Source: an archaeon (GTDB lineage: Archaea > Aenigmatarchaeota > Aenigmatarchaeia > CG10238-14 > SCSR01). From it: a DNA stretch of 13,537 nt. The stretch is from assembly GCA_004297575.1 (NCBI GenBank), contig SCSR01000008.1:1-13537 (forward strand), written 5' to 3'. Shown here one piece after another: positions 1 through 6,493 of the stretch. The translations under genes were made by a program, and so were the position numbers. Under the pieces are notes generated by a model, which had not been told where the DNA came from, did not search any database, and was given only the letters and a program-made list of their open reading frames with translations. Each line of letters opens with the position of its first letter. The first letter of the stretch is position 1.

Positions 1-1038
1 TCTCAAACTTATGTCTATAACTCGCAATTTTTCTGATCCATCACCTATACATTGCAATGAGAATGGACCTATTATTCCAGGTGGATAATATTTTTTAGTA
101 ATTGCCAAAAATCTCTCACCCATATCATATGCTTTTTCAATCAAAGACTCTCTAGGACTGTTATATATGTGAGTAGCTTCATCCCCACTAGGCAGAGGGA
201 ACTGTTCTCTTTTATCAGTCCCTAGTAACTCTAACTCATCCCAGATTTTGGAATAAAAGAAGTTCAAATTTATTTGAGGACCTTCAATGAATTCTTGTAT
301 AGGTGCTTCCTTAAAGCTTTTTTCTATAGCTATCCTCTCATCAGGACTGCTTGCCCTTTGCAGAGACTTGTTAAGGGCGTCAATATAATCAGTTTTTGTT
401 CTTATTCTTGGAAAATCTCTCTCAAATCCTCGTGGACCGATAGCCTTGTTCGATTTGACAATCGCCAGTGTATTACCATCAAGATCTTCAGGAGAGTCAA
501 ATCTTTTTGGAACCGGCAATCCTGCCTCTTTAGCAAGAAAATCTTGATTCTTTTCTAATTTTTGTTCACCAGTCCTTTCCTCTGCGCGGTATAAACTTCT
601 ATTGCCAAATGTTGGTAAAGGAAAGCTCTCAAGCAAATCATGTTTCATATAAACCTCTGATGATCTATGAATGACCATTATAGCGTTAAGAATATCGAGC
701 ATGGACACAACGTCTCGACCATATATATCTTTTCCAATAATGTCCTTCCATTCTTTCACCACTATAGTTGTATCTACTACACCGAGTGGTGCAGCATAAC
801 CTGGTCGGGTTCTAGTACGGAAGTATTTGTTATATGTTTTCTCCCTACCATCTTTTGCAATCACAACTGTATGAAACCCTTTGCTTGCAGCAGTAGAATC
901 TCTATTGTTTATGGTACAATCGATGTATTTTGCACCCTGACAGATATCCAATGCAGAATGACTACCCACAGTTGCAAATGATAACCTAGAAGTATCATAA
1001 CGCTTTAAGACAGCATCGCTTTGTGCTTGAGTAAACAT
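1..1038 (-). CDS. PurP-like ATP-grasp ligase (FAICAR synthetase family), C-terminus beyond window edge
   Basis: This reading frame stays open for 346 codons from ATG 1038 to the window edge; an in-frame TAA lies seven codons upstream of that ATG. It resembles PurP, the archaeal ATP- and formate-dependent enzyme that makes FAICAR in purine synthesis. Visible family signatures are TVGSHSALDI with GAK (residues 23-37), FGNR (144-147), AGLPVPKRF then a PEDLD stretch (172-187), IVK (193-195), FFYS with DELELLGTDKRE (260-278), DMGERF (305-310) and PPGIIGPFSLQ (319-329). About 40 C-terminal residues are probably missing. It differs from standard PurP: the usual IPHGSF motif reads VIHRSSEVY (122-130), the glycine-rich ATP loop (GAxGGRGYF) reads NKAIGPRGFE (198-207), there is extra sequence near 42-52, and the stretch after DKRE is shortened. 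It may therefore be a paralogue with another substrate. Codon use is AT-rich compared with most neighbours. Family membership is fairly sure; the exact reaction is not. Confidence 0.8.
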   Translation of the reverse strand, partial: MFTQAQSDAVLKRYDTSRLSFATVGSHSALDICQGAKYIDCTINNRDSTAASKGFHTVVIAKDGREKTYNKYFRTRTRPGYAAPLGVVDTTIVVKEWKDIIGKDIYGRDVVSMLDILNAIMVIHRSSEVYMKHDLLESFPLPTFGNRSLYRAEERTGEQKLEKNQDFLAKEAGLPVPKRFDSPEDLDGNTLAIVKSNKAIGPRGFERDFPRIRTKTDYIDALNKSLQRASSPDERIAIEKSFKEAPIQEFIEGPQINLNFFYSKIWDELELLGTDKREQFPLPSGDEATHIYNSPRESLIEKAYDMGERFLAITKKYYPPGIIGPFSLQCIGDGSEKLRVIDISLR

Positions 1039-1054
1039 TGTAAGAACATTAGAT

Positions 1055-1062
1055 AATTAAAC
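1055..1062 (-). promoter_or_regulatory. TATA-like box upstream of the PurP-like gene
   Basis: On the minus strand an AT-rich octamer, TTTAATTA, lies about 17-24 bases before ATG 1038. The spacing is slightly short but compatible with a leaderless or near-leaderless archaeal transcript. No ribosome binding site is evident before the ATG. This is inferred from spacing and composition only. Confidence 0.35.
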
Positions 1063-1078
1063 TTTTATTCTTGAGCAG

Positions 1079-1099
1079 GTAACCGTTAACCTTTTAACC
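1079..1099. repeat. Three imperfect tandem TTAACC (GGTTAA) units
   Basis: On the plus strand GTAACC (1079-1084), TTAACC (1086-1091) and TTAACC (1094-1099) recur with a period of 7-8 bases. They lie between the VKOR stop codon and the promoter of the PurP-like gene, upstream of that gene's TATA-like box. An operator role is possible but unproven, and such short AT-rich repeats can arise by chance. Confidence 0.3.
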
Positions 1100-1103
1100 T
1101 TGA

Positions 1104-1526
1104 TTAGAATTCAACCTTCAGTAGCCCTAATCTTCTCGACTCCAAGAACGAAACCGCGATAATTGCACCAATCATGACTTTCGACAGCTCGCAGAAGATG
1201 CATACGGCATTCAGCACGAAGAATTCGATATAGTCAAGATACAGCGCGGGCGCAAGGCTAACTAGAGACAATATGAAAATATACGGATAGAACTTTTCTC
1301 CCAACAACGCCATTCCGATTACTATTGCAAAATACAATATCCCGATTATAGAGAACGGTATGCCCATGAATTCCGAATAAACGCTCTTGTTCACGGCATC
1401 GCAGTTGAACCTCTCGTTTATGTCGCATACCGAGCTCCCGCCTGTGTAATGCAGCACGGAGAGGTAACCCATCATCAGTATGCCTGCTGCCGCGAACAGC
1501 AAAACCATCACTTTCCTGCTAATCAT
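1104..1526 (-). CDS. VKOR-family membrane thiol oxidoreductase
   Basis: This 140-residue, mostly hydrophobic protein matches the four-helix vitamin K epoxide reductase family. In bacteria and archaea these enzymes reoxidise an extracytoplasmic thioredoxin-like partner and pass electrons to membrane quinone. All four expected cysteines are present: the loop pair Cys34 and Cys42 (SSVC and FNCDAV, followed by a conserved-looking Ser48) and the active CXXC at Cys109-Cys112 (VCIFC) in the last part of the helical bundle. Hydrophobic segments lie near residues 6-27, 54-75, 79-97 and 100-130. The protein is only the VKOR domain, without the fused thioredoxin found in cyanobacterial and plant homologues; a matching thioredoxin is encoded divergently next door. 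ATG 1526 is supported by a TATA-like box about 25 bases upstream. The likely job is disulfide formation in exported proteins. The family call is firm; the electron acceptor is inferred. Confidence 0.9.
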   Translation of the reverse strand: MISRKVMVLLFAAAGILMMGYLSVLHYTGGSSVCDINERFNCDAVNKSVYSEFMGIPFSIIGILYFAIVIGMALLGEKFYPYIFILSLVSLAPALYLDYIEFFVLNAVCIFCELSKVMIGAIIAVSFLESRRLGLLKVEF

Positions 1527-1532
1527 ATGAAA

Positions 1533-1539
1533 TTAAATA
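1533..1539 (+). promoter_or_regulatory. TATA-like box of the thioredoxin gene
   Basis: TTAAATA is centred 26 bases before ATG 1562, the spacing expected when transcription starts at the first base of the start codon. No Shine-Dalgarno-like sequence precedes the ATG, consistent with a leaderless transcript. Confidence 0.5.
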
Positions 1540-1545
1540 CCCCCG

Positions 1546-1556
1546 TCATATAATAA
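1546..1556 (-). promoter_or_regulatory. TATA-like box of the VKOR gene
   Basis: On the minus strand TTATTATATGA is centred about 25 bases before ATG 1526. It sits beside the opposite-facing box of the thioredoxin gene, so both promoters share the 35-base gap 1527-1561. Confidence 0.55.
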
Positions 1557-1561
1557 TCTTT

Positions 1562-1933
1562 ATGGTCAAGGTGAAATTGAGGTATGTCCTGATTCTCGCG
1601 GTTGTTGTTATAGCTGCTTACGGCGTATATGTCTTCATGTCCCCTTCGACAGGCAAGTATGACGCGCTGGCGCAATGCCTGACTGAAAAGGGATTTGTAA
1701 TGTACGGCGCATACTGGTGCCCGCACTGCGCGAACCAAAAGGCAATGTTCGGCAGCTCATTCAAGTACATAAATTCTGTAGAATGCGACCCTAACGGCAA
1801 TAACCCCCAGCCGCAGCTCTGTAAGGAAAAGGACATAACCGGCTATCCGACATGGATATACAACGACCAGAAGCTAGAGGGCGAACAGTCGGTGGAATCG
1901 CTCAGCATACTTTCCGGATGCCAGCTAAGCTAG
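1562..1933 (+). CDS. Membrane-anchored thioredoxin-fold protein, VKOR partner type
   Basis: This 123-residue protein has a short basic N-terminus, one hydrophobic anchor (about 7-26) and a thioredoxin-fold domain. The active site is YWCPHC (Cys53, Cys56), and a cis-proline loop is seen as GYPTW (Pro96). The block AYWCPHCANQKAMFG, the later VECDPNG and the GYPTW spacing resemble the thioredoxin domain fused to VKOR in cyanobacteria and plants (LTO1-like) more than cytoplasmic thioredoxin. Four further cysteines (39, 75, 87, 120) could form structural or relay disulfides as in those fusions. The anchor predicts an extracytoplasmic catalytic domain, where it would oxidise exported proteins and be recycled by the neighbouring VKOR. 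ATG 1562 is supported by the TATA-like box 26 bases upstream. Its end overlaps the end of the convergent downstream gene by 9 bases. The fold is certain; the pairing with VKOR is a strong inference. Confidence 0.88.
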   Translation: MVKVKLRYVLILAVVVIAAYGVYVFMSPSTGKYDALAQCLTEKGFVMYGAYWCPHCANQKAMFGSSFKYINSVECDPNGNNPQPQLCKEKDITGYPTWIYNDQKLEGEQSVESLSILSGCQLS

Positions 1934-2464
1934 TCGAGATGCGCTGATTTCAGACAACATACTGTCTATGCGTTTGTTCTTCTCTATCAATTCTGTTCCT
2001 TCTTTCGATATCATATCAAGCTTGTGCTGATTGTCTTTCTTAAGCTGTTCCAGATACTGTTTCATAATATTGCTGACAGAATGAACTGATTCTTCGCTGA
2101 ACAATATGGCCACAGTTGCAGTAGAGGCTGAATAATGGTTGCCTCCTGTGTGTTGTTCTTTTTCTTCCAATTTCACAATAATTGTTCTGGAATCGCCGCT
2201 TTTGTACTCATGAATTACATCCGTCAGTATCCCCTCATCAAGTCTATGTGGATATGTTGCATCACCCTTATGCATGCGTCTACTTTCAATTTTCTTATAG
2301 CCTTGAACACTGAGATAATTACTGGCATGAAATGCAAACATGTAATCTGTCAGCATGCCGCCCCATAAAGATACCAAATCGATTTTGTGCAATTTTCCAC
2401 CATCATAATCCTCATTGTCGATCTTAATTGGCATGTAATCGTCGATACTGGTTGGGATTGACAT
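1925..2464 (-). CDS. Hypothetical protein of about 179 aa with a charged C-terminal helix
   Basis: I do not recognise a family. From the preferred start the protein has 179 residues, begins MSIPTSIDDYMPIKI, has no signal peptide or membrane helix, and carries a mixed alpha/beta-looking body with several His, Tyr and Gly residues (for example HTGGNHYS). It ends in a charged, lysine- and glutamate-rich stretch of about 45 residues that looks like a helix or coiled coil, suggesting oligomerisation. The frame is open up to an in-frame ATG at 2512. ATG 2464 is preferred because a TATA-like CTTTAAATG (2487-2495) lies about 27 bases before it; ATG 2473 is also possible. Its composition is AT-rich compared with most neighbours. 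It faces the E2 gene head to head and overlaps the 3' end of the thioredoxin gene by 9 bases. The length and lack of stops support a real gene; no function can be given. Confidence 0.65.
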   Translation of the reverse strand: MSIPTSIDDYMPIKIDNEDYDGGKLHKIDLVSLWGGMLTDYMFAFHASNYLSVQGYKKIESRRMHKGDATYPHRLDEGILTDVIHEYKSGDSRTIIVKLEEKEQHTGGNHYSASTATVAILFSEESVHSVSNIMKQYLEQLKKDNQHKLDMISKEGTELIEKNKRIDSMLSEISASRLA

Positions 2465-2486
2465 GGAATGCATTGAGATATGAAAA

Positions 2487-2495
2487 CATTTAAAG
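2487..2495 (-). promoter_or_regulatory. TATA-like box between the hypothetical gene and the E2 gene
   Basis: Minus-strand CTTTAAATG is centred about 27 bases before ATG 2464, a leaderless spacing. Its TTTAAA core is palindromic and lies 33-38 bases before the E2 start on the plus strand, so the same element might also serve E2 with a leader of roughly ten bases. Use in both directions is speculative. Confidence 0.4.
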
Positions 2496-2526
2496 ACTTT
2501 TCTAGGGTGCAAACGATATTATTTCT

Positions 2527-3726
2527 ATGGCAACCGAGTTCAAGTTCCCTGATGTAGGCGAGGGGATTACGGAAGGCGAGATTGTCAAGTGGCTTGTCAA
2601 AGAGGGCGACACGATAAAGGAACATGACACTATTGCCGAGGTGGAGACAGACAAGGCGATTGTAGAAATGCCGTCTCCTGTTTCTGGCAAAGTTTTGAAA
2701 TTGAATTACAAGGAAGGCGCGACAGTGAAGGTAGGCGAGGTTCTTGCAGTTATCGGCAATGAGGGAGAGCCTGTGGTCAAGCCAGCAGGCGCAGTGGGGT
2801 ATCTCGAGGAAGCGTCTGAAGTCACTCAGACAAAAGCTGCACAGCCGGTCGAATCGTCATCGCAAGTTTTGGCAACGCCTGCGGTAAGAAGAATGGCGCG
2901 CGATGCGGGAGTGGATATATCCAAAGTTACTGGAACTGGGGAAGCAGGAAGGGTGACGGAAGGGGATTTGAAAGCGACAAAAGCTCCGGAAGTGAAGATT
3001 GCGAAAAAGTATGACATGTACGGTTATGTCGAGCGCGTGGCATTGAGAGGTATAAGGAAAGCCACTGCCGCACGTGTATCAGATGCTGTAAATCACCAGG
3101 CACTCGTCACAAGCATGGACGAAGTGGACGTAACGGAATTGGTAAGGATACGTGAGAAAGAAAAGGTTGAAGCCGAGAAGAAAGGAGCACACCTGACATA
3201 CCTGCCGTTCATCATCAAGGCAGTGGTAGAAGGGTTGAAGGAATTCCCGCATCTGAATTCAGAGCTCAACGAGGAAGGGCAGGAGATAATTTTGAAGAAA
3301 TACTACAACATCGGCATTGCGGTCGACACGCCTGAAGGGCTGATGGTGCCGGTGGTCAAGGGCGCGAACCAGAAGAGCATGCTTGACATTGCGAAAGAGA
3401 TTGAGAATTTTGCAGACAAGGCGCAGAAAAGGGAGATAGACTTGGGCGACCTGAAAGGCGGGACATTCACTATCACTAACATCGGAGTCCTGGGCGGGAC
3501 ATTCTTCACACCGATACCAAACTATCCAGAGACAGCGATACTCGGCACCGGGATGATACATGACAAGGCTGTCGTGGTTGACGGGGAAGTTGTTGTGAAA
3601 AAAGTCATGCCGTTATCGCTGACATTCGACCATCGTGTGCTTGATGGGGCGATGGCGCAGAGGTTCCTCAACACCGTGATGACGCACCTGAATGACCCTG
3701 CTTCGATTCTTGTGGAATTAAGATGA
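2527..3726 (+). CDS. Dihydrolipoamide acyltransferase, E2 of a 2-oxoacid dehydrogenase complex
   Basis: The protein (399 aa) has the full E2 layout: an N-terminal lipoyl domain (about 2-78) with the lipoyl-lysine in ETDKA (Lys43), a short linker, a peripheral subunit-binding domain (about 115-150, ATPAVRRMARDAGVDISKV then GRVTEGDL), and the acyltransferase core (about 165-399) ending with the catalytic DHRVLDG motif (His369, Asp373). E2 passes the acyl group from lipoamide to CoA and forms the core of the complex with E1 (decarboxylase) and E3 (dihydrolipoamide dehydrogenase). No E1 or E3 gene is in the window, and the sequence alone does not tell pyruvate, branched-chain and acetoin complexes apart. 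The subunit-binding domain indicates that E1/E3 partners exist or once existed. The lipoate ligase pair about 6 kb away could charge Lys43. The gene ends one base before the end of the convergent permease gene. Very secure family call. Confidence 0.95.
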   Translation: MATEFKFPDVGEGITEGEIVKWLVKEGDTIKEHDTIAEVETDKAIVEMPSPVSGKVLKLNYKEGATVKVGEVLAVIGNEGEPVVKPAGAVGYLEEASEVTQTKAAQPVESSSQVLATPAVRRMARDAGVDISKVTGTGEAGRVTEGDLKATKAPEVKIAKKYDMYGYVERVALRGIRKATAARVSDAVNHQALVTSMDEVDVTELVRIREKEKVEAEKKGAHLTYLPFIIKAVVEGLKEFPHLNSELNEEGQEIILKKYYNIGIAVDTPEGLMVPVVKGANQKSMLDIAKEIENFADKAQKREIDLGDLKGGTFTITNIGVLGGTFFTPIPNYPETAILGTGMIHDKAVVVDGEVVVKKVMPLSLTFDHRVLDGAMAQRFLNTVMTHLNDPASILVELR

Positions 3727-3727
3727 T

Positions 3728-4975
3728 TCACTCGTAGCTCAATGCCTGCACCGGGTCAAGATTCGCAGCCTGCCTTGCTGGTAGCACGCCTGACAGAACT
3801 CCGATGACAACTGAGAATCCTACTGCTATGAGGACAATCTGCAGACTAACCGCGGTCGTAAAAGCGCTCCCACCCTGGCTGCCAAGGAAGGATATTGCCT
3901 GCGAAGCCACAACTCCGAATGCTACGCCTATCACTCCCCCAACCAGCCCGATGAGCGCAGACTCGACGATGAAAAGTCTCATGACATCATTGCTTGTCGC
4001 ACCAAGCGCTTTCATTATCCCTATCTGCCGTGTCCTTTCAATCACAGACATGAACATTGTGTTCGCAATACCTATCCCGCCGACCAAAAGTGAGATTGCC
4101 GCAATGCTGCCTAGGAAAAACGTGATGGCTCCCGTGACCTGGCCTACTGTCTGCGATATCGACTGTGTGCTGATGACGGTAAAGTCCTTGCTGTCCTTCG
4201 TCACATGATGAGATACGAACAGCCTGTTTTCTATGTCTTCTGCAACCTGCGGGACATTCTCAGTGCTGGTAGTCTTCACAAGCAGCGCGGAAAATTGGTT
4301 GTCGGCTATATCCGTGAATACCCTCCTCGCAGACTCGATAGGCATTACCACGACGTTATCCAGTGACGAGCTGCCCGATTGCTCCAATATGCCTACCACG
4401 CGGAAATTCTGGCCGTTTATCTGGATCATGCTGTTGACGTTGACGGGTTTTGTGAACAGCGTGTTCGCAGGGTTGTGCCCCAACACCACCGAGAGGCTAT
4501 CGCCCTGTATCAGATACCTTCCAGCAGCAAGCGGAGATGTCACGAAATATTTCCACACGCCTGCGTTGACACCTTGGATATTGATGGTCGAGACTTCATT
4601 GATGTATTTTATATCCGCCCTCTCGTTGATTACGCCGTCCACCGACTGGATGCCTGGCACCGACTGTATCAGTTTCAAATCATTCTGCGTCAGGTTGCCC
4701 GATCGAGTGCCTCCGCTGGTGAACCCTCCTGCCAGCCCGCTACCGTCGAACCCTCCAGTTGTTGTAGCCCTGGAACTGCTAGGAGAGACAAATATTATGT
4801 CCCCGCCGAGTATGCTCAGCTGGCTTTGCACGCTTTCCTGTATTCCCTCACCGATTGAAACTAACGCCACGACAGCAGCCACGCCTATGATGATGCCGAT
4901 GATGGTAAGCCAGCTTCTCAATCTCCTGTGGAAGAGGCTGTTTATCGAAAGCTTGAACAAGTCATGCGTCTTCAT
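3728..4975 (-). CDS. MacB/FtsX-type ABC transporter permease
   Basis: This 415-residue protein has the MacB layout: a basic cytoplasmic start, one membrane helix (about 22-41), a large extracytoplasmic domain (about 42-282, MacB_PCD type) and three C-terminal helices (about 283-312, 335-361 and 377-397) with the FtsX-domain signature ERTRQIGIMKALGAT (313-327) between the first two and PARQAANLDPVQALSYE at the end. Residues about 64-92 form a Gly/Ser/Thr-rich, probably flexible insert. Such permeases work with a MacB/LolD-like ATPase as mechanotransmitters or exporters rather than classical importers. The ATPase and a secreted Ig-like protein are directly upstream in the same operon; the start overlaps the previous stop by 4 bases, implying translational coupling. 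The substrate is unknown. It is the last gene of the run and converges on the E2 gene. Confidence 0.93.
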   Translation of the reverse strand: MKTHDLFKLSINSLFHRRLRSWLTIIGIIIGVAAVVALVSIGEGIQESVQSQLSILGGDIIFVSPSSSRATTTGGFDGSGLAGGFTSGGTRSGNLTQNDLKLIQSVPGIQSVDGVINERADIKYINEVSTINIQGVNAGVWKYFVTSPLAAGRYLIQGDSLSVVLGHNPANTLFTKPVNVNSMIQINGQNFRVVGILEQSGSSSLDNVVVMPIESARRVFTDIADNQFSALLVKTTSTENVPQVAEDIENRLFVSHHVTKDSKDFTVISTQSISQTVGQVTGAITFFLGSIAAISLLVGGIGIANTMFMSVIERTRQIGIMKALGATSNDVMRLFIVESALIGLVGGVIGVAFGVVASQAISFLGSQGGSAFTTAVSLQIVLIAVGFSVVIGVLSGVLPARQAANLDPVQALSYE

Positions 4976-5826
4976 TTTCTGCGCCTTTTGCCAAGATAGT
5001 ATCCTCCAGCCAAAAAGGCAGCGGCTATGACGATATAGTATACGTATGTCACGGGAGAAGTCCTGTTAGTGCTTTGGGTTGTGGTTGGAGGAGCGGCAAA
5101 ACTAATATCGACCGTCTTATCTACTTCCCTTCTCGTCCCGGTCGTGTCTGTATAAAATACCTTGGTCAGCAGGCTGTTTGAAGCACCGGTCTGCTTGAGC
5201 GTGAAACTTACAAGAGTGAAATCACCTGCGTTAAGGTTGCCTATGATGTTCGAGTTTACGCCCTGCGTTGCAAACCCATCCTGGCTCGGGATGGTGAACG
5301 TAACTGCATTGGCCGTATTGCTGCCGATGTTCGACAAGCCAAATGTTACCGTGTCGCCGCTTACGTCTTGCTCCACAACGTCAAAATCAGTAGCTACATT
5401 CTGCACGCTTATCCCTTGCGTGATGCTGTTGTAGGAAGCCCAATTACTGGAGGAATATCGCAGCTCTGCGTTGTAAGTGCCCTTGGTTGCATTTGGAGCG
5501 ACATAAAGATGGAACTGGAGAACTATAGGCATCACAGAACTTGGGCCGAGGACATTTGCAAACGACCTGATGCCACTCTCGCCACCAGCAAGTGTGAGAG
5601 GATATGTAGGGGTCAGTTGAAACTGGAGTTGCGTCGGATTCTGGTTCGATGTAACATTGTTCACGCTGAAATACAGGTCAACATTCTCTCCAGGCTGCGG
5701 GATCACCGGATCGCTCCTCAAAAAGTTCACGTTGACATTGACATATGACTGTGTGACAATAGCCTGCGCTATGACCGGCTGTGCAAGAACCGCAGCAAAT
5801 GCAATCAAGAAAATAATCTTATTCAT
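4972..5826 (-). CDS. Secreted, C-terminally anchored Ig-like protein (COG1361/NEW3-like)
   Basis: The 284-residue product begins with a signal peptide (about 1-20, hydrophobic core then a VIAQA-like end). Two beta-rich Ig-like segments follow (about 25-140 and 145-245) of the type annotated as NEW3 or S-layer-associated COG1361 domains. Then come a Pro/Thr/Ser linker (about 246-259), a membrane helix (about 260-278) and a KRRRK tail that would sit in the cytoplasm. The topology is therefore a surface-exposed, single-span protein. Three N-glycosylation sequons are visible (Asn57, Asn112, Asn254) and there is no cysteine. It lies between the ABC ATPase and the permease, overlapping both (8 and 4 bases), so it probably works with that transporter, for example as an extracellular adaptor or substrate-contacting subunit. 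This topology is clear from sequence; the role is inferred from context. Confidence 0.8.
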   Translation of the reverse strand: MNKIIFLIAFAAVLAQPVIAQAIVTQSYVNVNVNFLRSDPVIPQPGENVDLYFSVNNVTSNQNPTQLQFQLTPTYPLTLAGGESGIRSFANVLGPSSVMPIVLQFHLYVAPNATKGTYNAELRYSSSNWASYNSITQGISVQNVATDFDVVEQDVSGDTVTFGLSNIGSNTANAVTFTIPSQDGFATQGVNSNIIGNLNAGDFTLVSFTLKQTGASNSLLTKVFYTDTTGTRREVDKTVDISFAAPPTTTQSTNRTSPVTYVYYIVIAAAFLAGGYYLGKRRRK

Positions 5827-6493
5827 TCACTATCTCTCCGTCTTTTATCCTTATAATCCTTTTGGCATGGTCGGCTACAATCTTTTCATGCGTCACTACG
5901 ATTATAGTGTTGCCCTCTTTATTGAGATTGACGAATGTTTGCATCACTTCCTTGCTTCTCTGCGAGTCAAGGTTCCCTGTAGGCTCGTCTGCCAGTATCA
6001 AAGACGGGTTGTTTGCCAGTGCCCGTGCAATCGCCACACGCTGCCTTTCTCCCCCCGACAATTGCGAAGGCAGATGATTTGCGACCTTGGTCAGATCAAC
6101 CCTCTCCAAAAGTTCCCTGGCTCTCTTATCCATTTCTTCTTCACCTTTTCCAACAAGTATCATAGGCAACTTGACGTTATCCAACGCGGTCAATGTCGGA
6201 TAAAGATAGAATGACTGGAATACAAACCCTATTTTCTCACCTCTCAGCTTGGCAAGCCTTGCATCATCCAGCTTGGATATGTCCATGCCATCGATCAACA
6301 CTGTTCCCAGAGTCGGCTTGTGCAGTGCCCCTATCACATGCATCAGCGTGCTCTTGCCTGAACCGCTCGGGCCCATGATGGCTACGAATTCCTTCTCATG
6401 TATCTTGAGGCTGACATCCTTCAGCGCAGGAACTTCAAGCGAATCGTTCTTGTATGTCTTGCTAACATTTTTCAGTTCAATCACGGACTTCAT
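5819..6493 (-). CDS. MacB/LolD-like ABC transporter ATP-binding protein
   Basis: This 224-residue stand-alone ATPase has every expected element: Walker A GPSGSGKST (41-49), Q-loop Gln93 in FVFQSF, signature LSGGERQR (145-152), Walker B LILADEP with catalytic Glu170, D-loop NLDS and switch His202 in VVTHE. Length and the LRGEKIGFVFQ stretch place it with the LolD/MacB/FtsE group, which energises FtsX-type permeases. Its partner is the permease two genes downstream, with the Ig-like protein between them. Its ATG overlaps the TGA of the upstream P-type ATPase by 4 bases and its stop overlaps the next start by 8, so all four are probably one transcript. Function as an ABC ATPase is certain; the cargo is not known. 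Confidence 0.96.
   Translation of the reverse strand: MKSVIELKNVSKTYKNDSLEVPALKDVSLKIHEKEFVAIMGPSGSGKSTLMHVIGALHKPTLGTVLIDGMDISKLDDARLAKLRGEKIGFVFQSFYLYPTLTALDNVKLPMILVGKGEEEMDKRARELLERVDLTKVANHLPSQLSGGERQRVAIARALANNPSLILADEPTGNLDSQRSKEVMQTFVNLNKEGNTIIVVTHEKIVADHAKRIIRIKDGEIVNE

Noticed and set aside
274..981. Two plus-strand frames (94 and 104 codons) near the left edge
   Set aside because: Both are antisense to the uninterrupted 346-codon PurP-like frame on the minus strand, which carries clear family motifs.
2465..2512. Longer N-terminus of the orphan gene from ATG 2512
   Set aside because: The extra codons cover the likely TATA-like box at 2487-2495, and ATG 2464 has the leaderless spacing seen at other genes here. 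Not fully excluded.
3490..3760. Possible terminator hairpin between the convergent E2 and permease genes
   Set aside because: The stops are one base apart and no convincing stem with a T-run was seen by eye in either direction.
4233..5030. A 265-codon plus-strand frame across the permease gene
   Set aside because: Antisense to the MacB-type permease and crossing its start into the Ig-like gene; no domain or signal logic was seen, while the minus-strand genes are fully supported.
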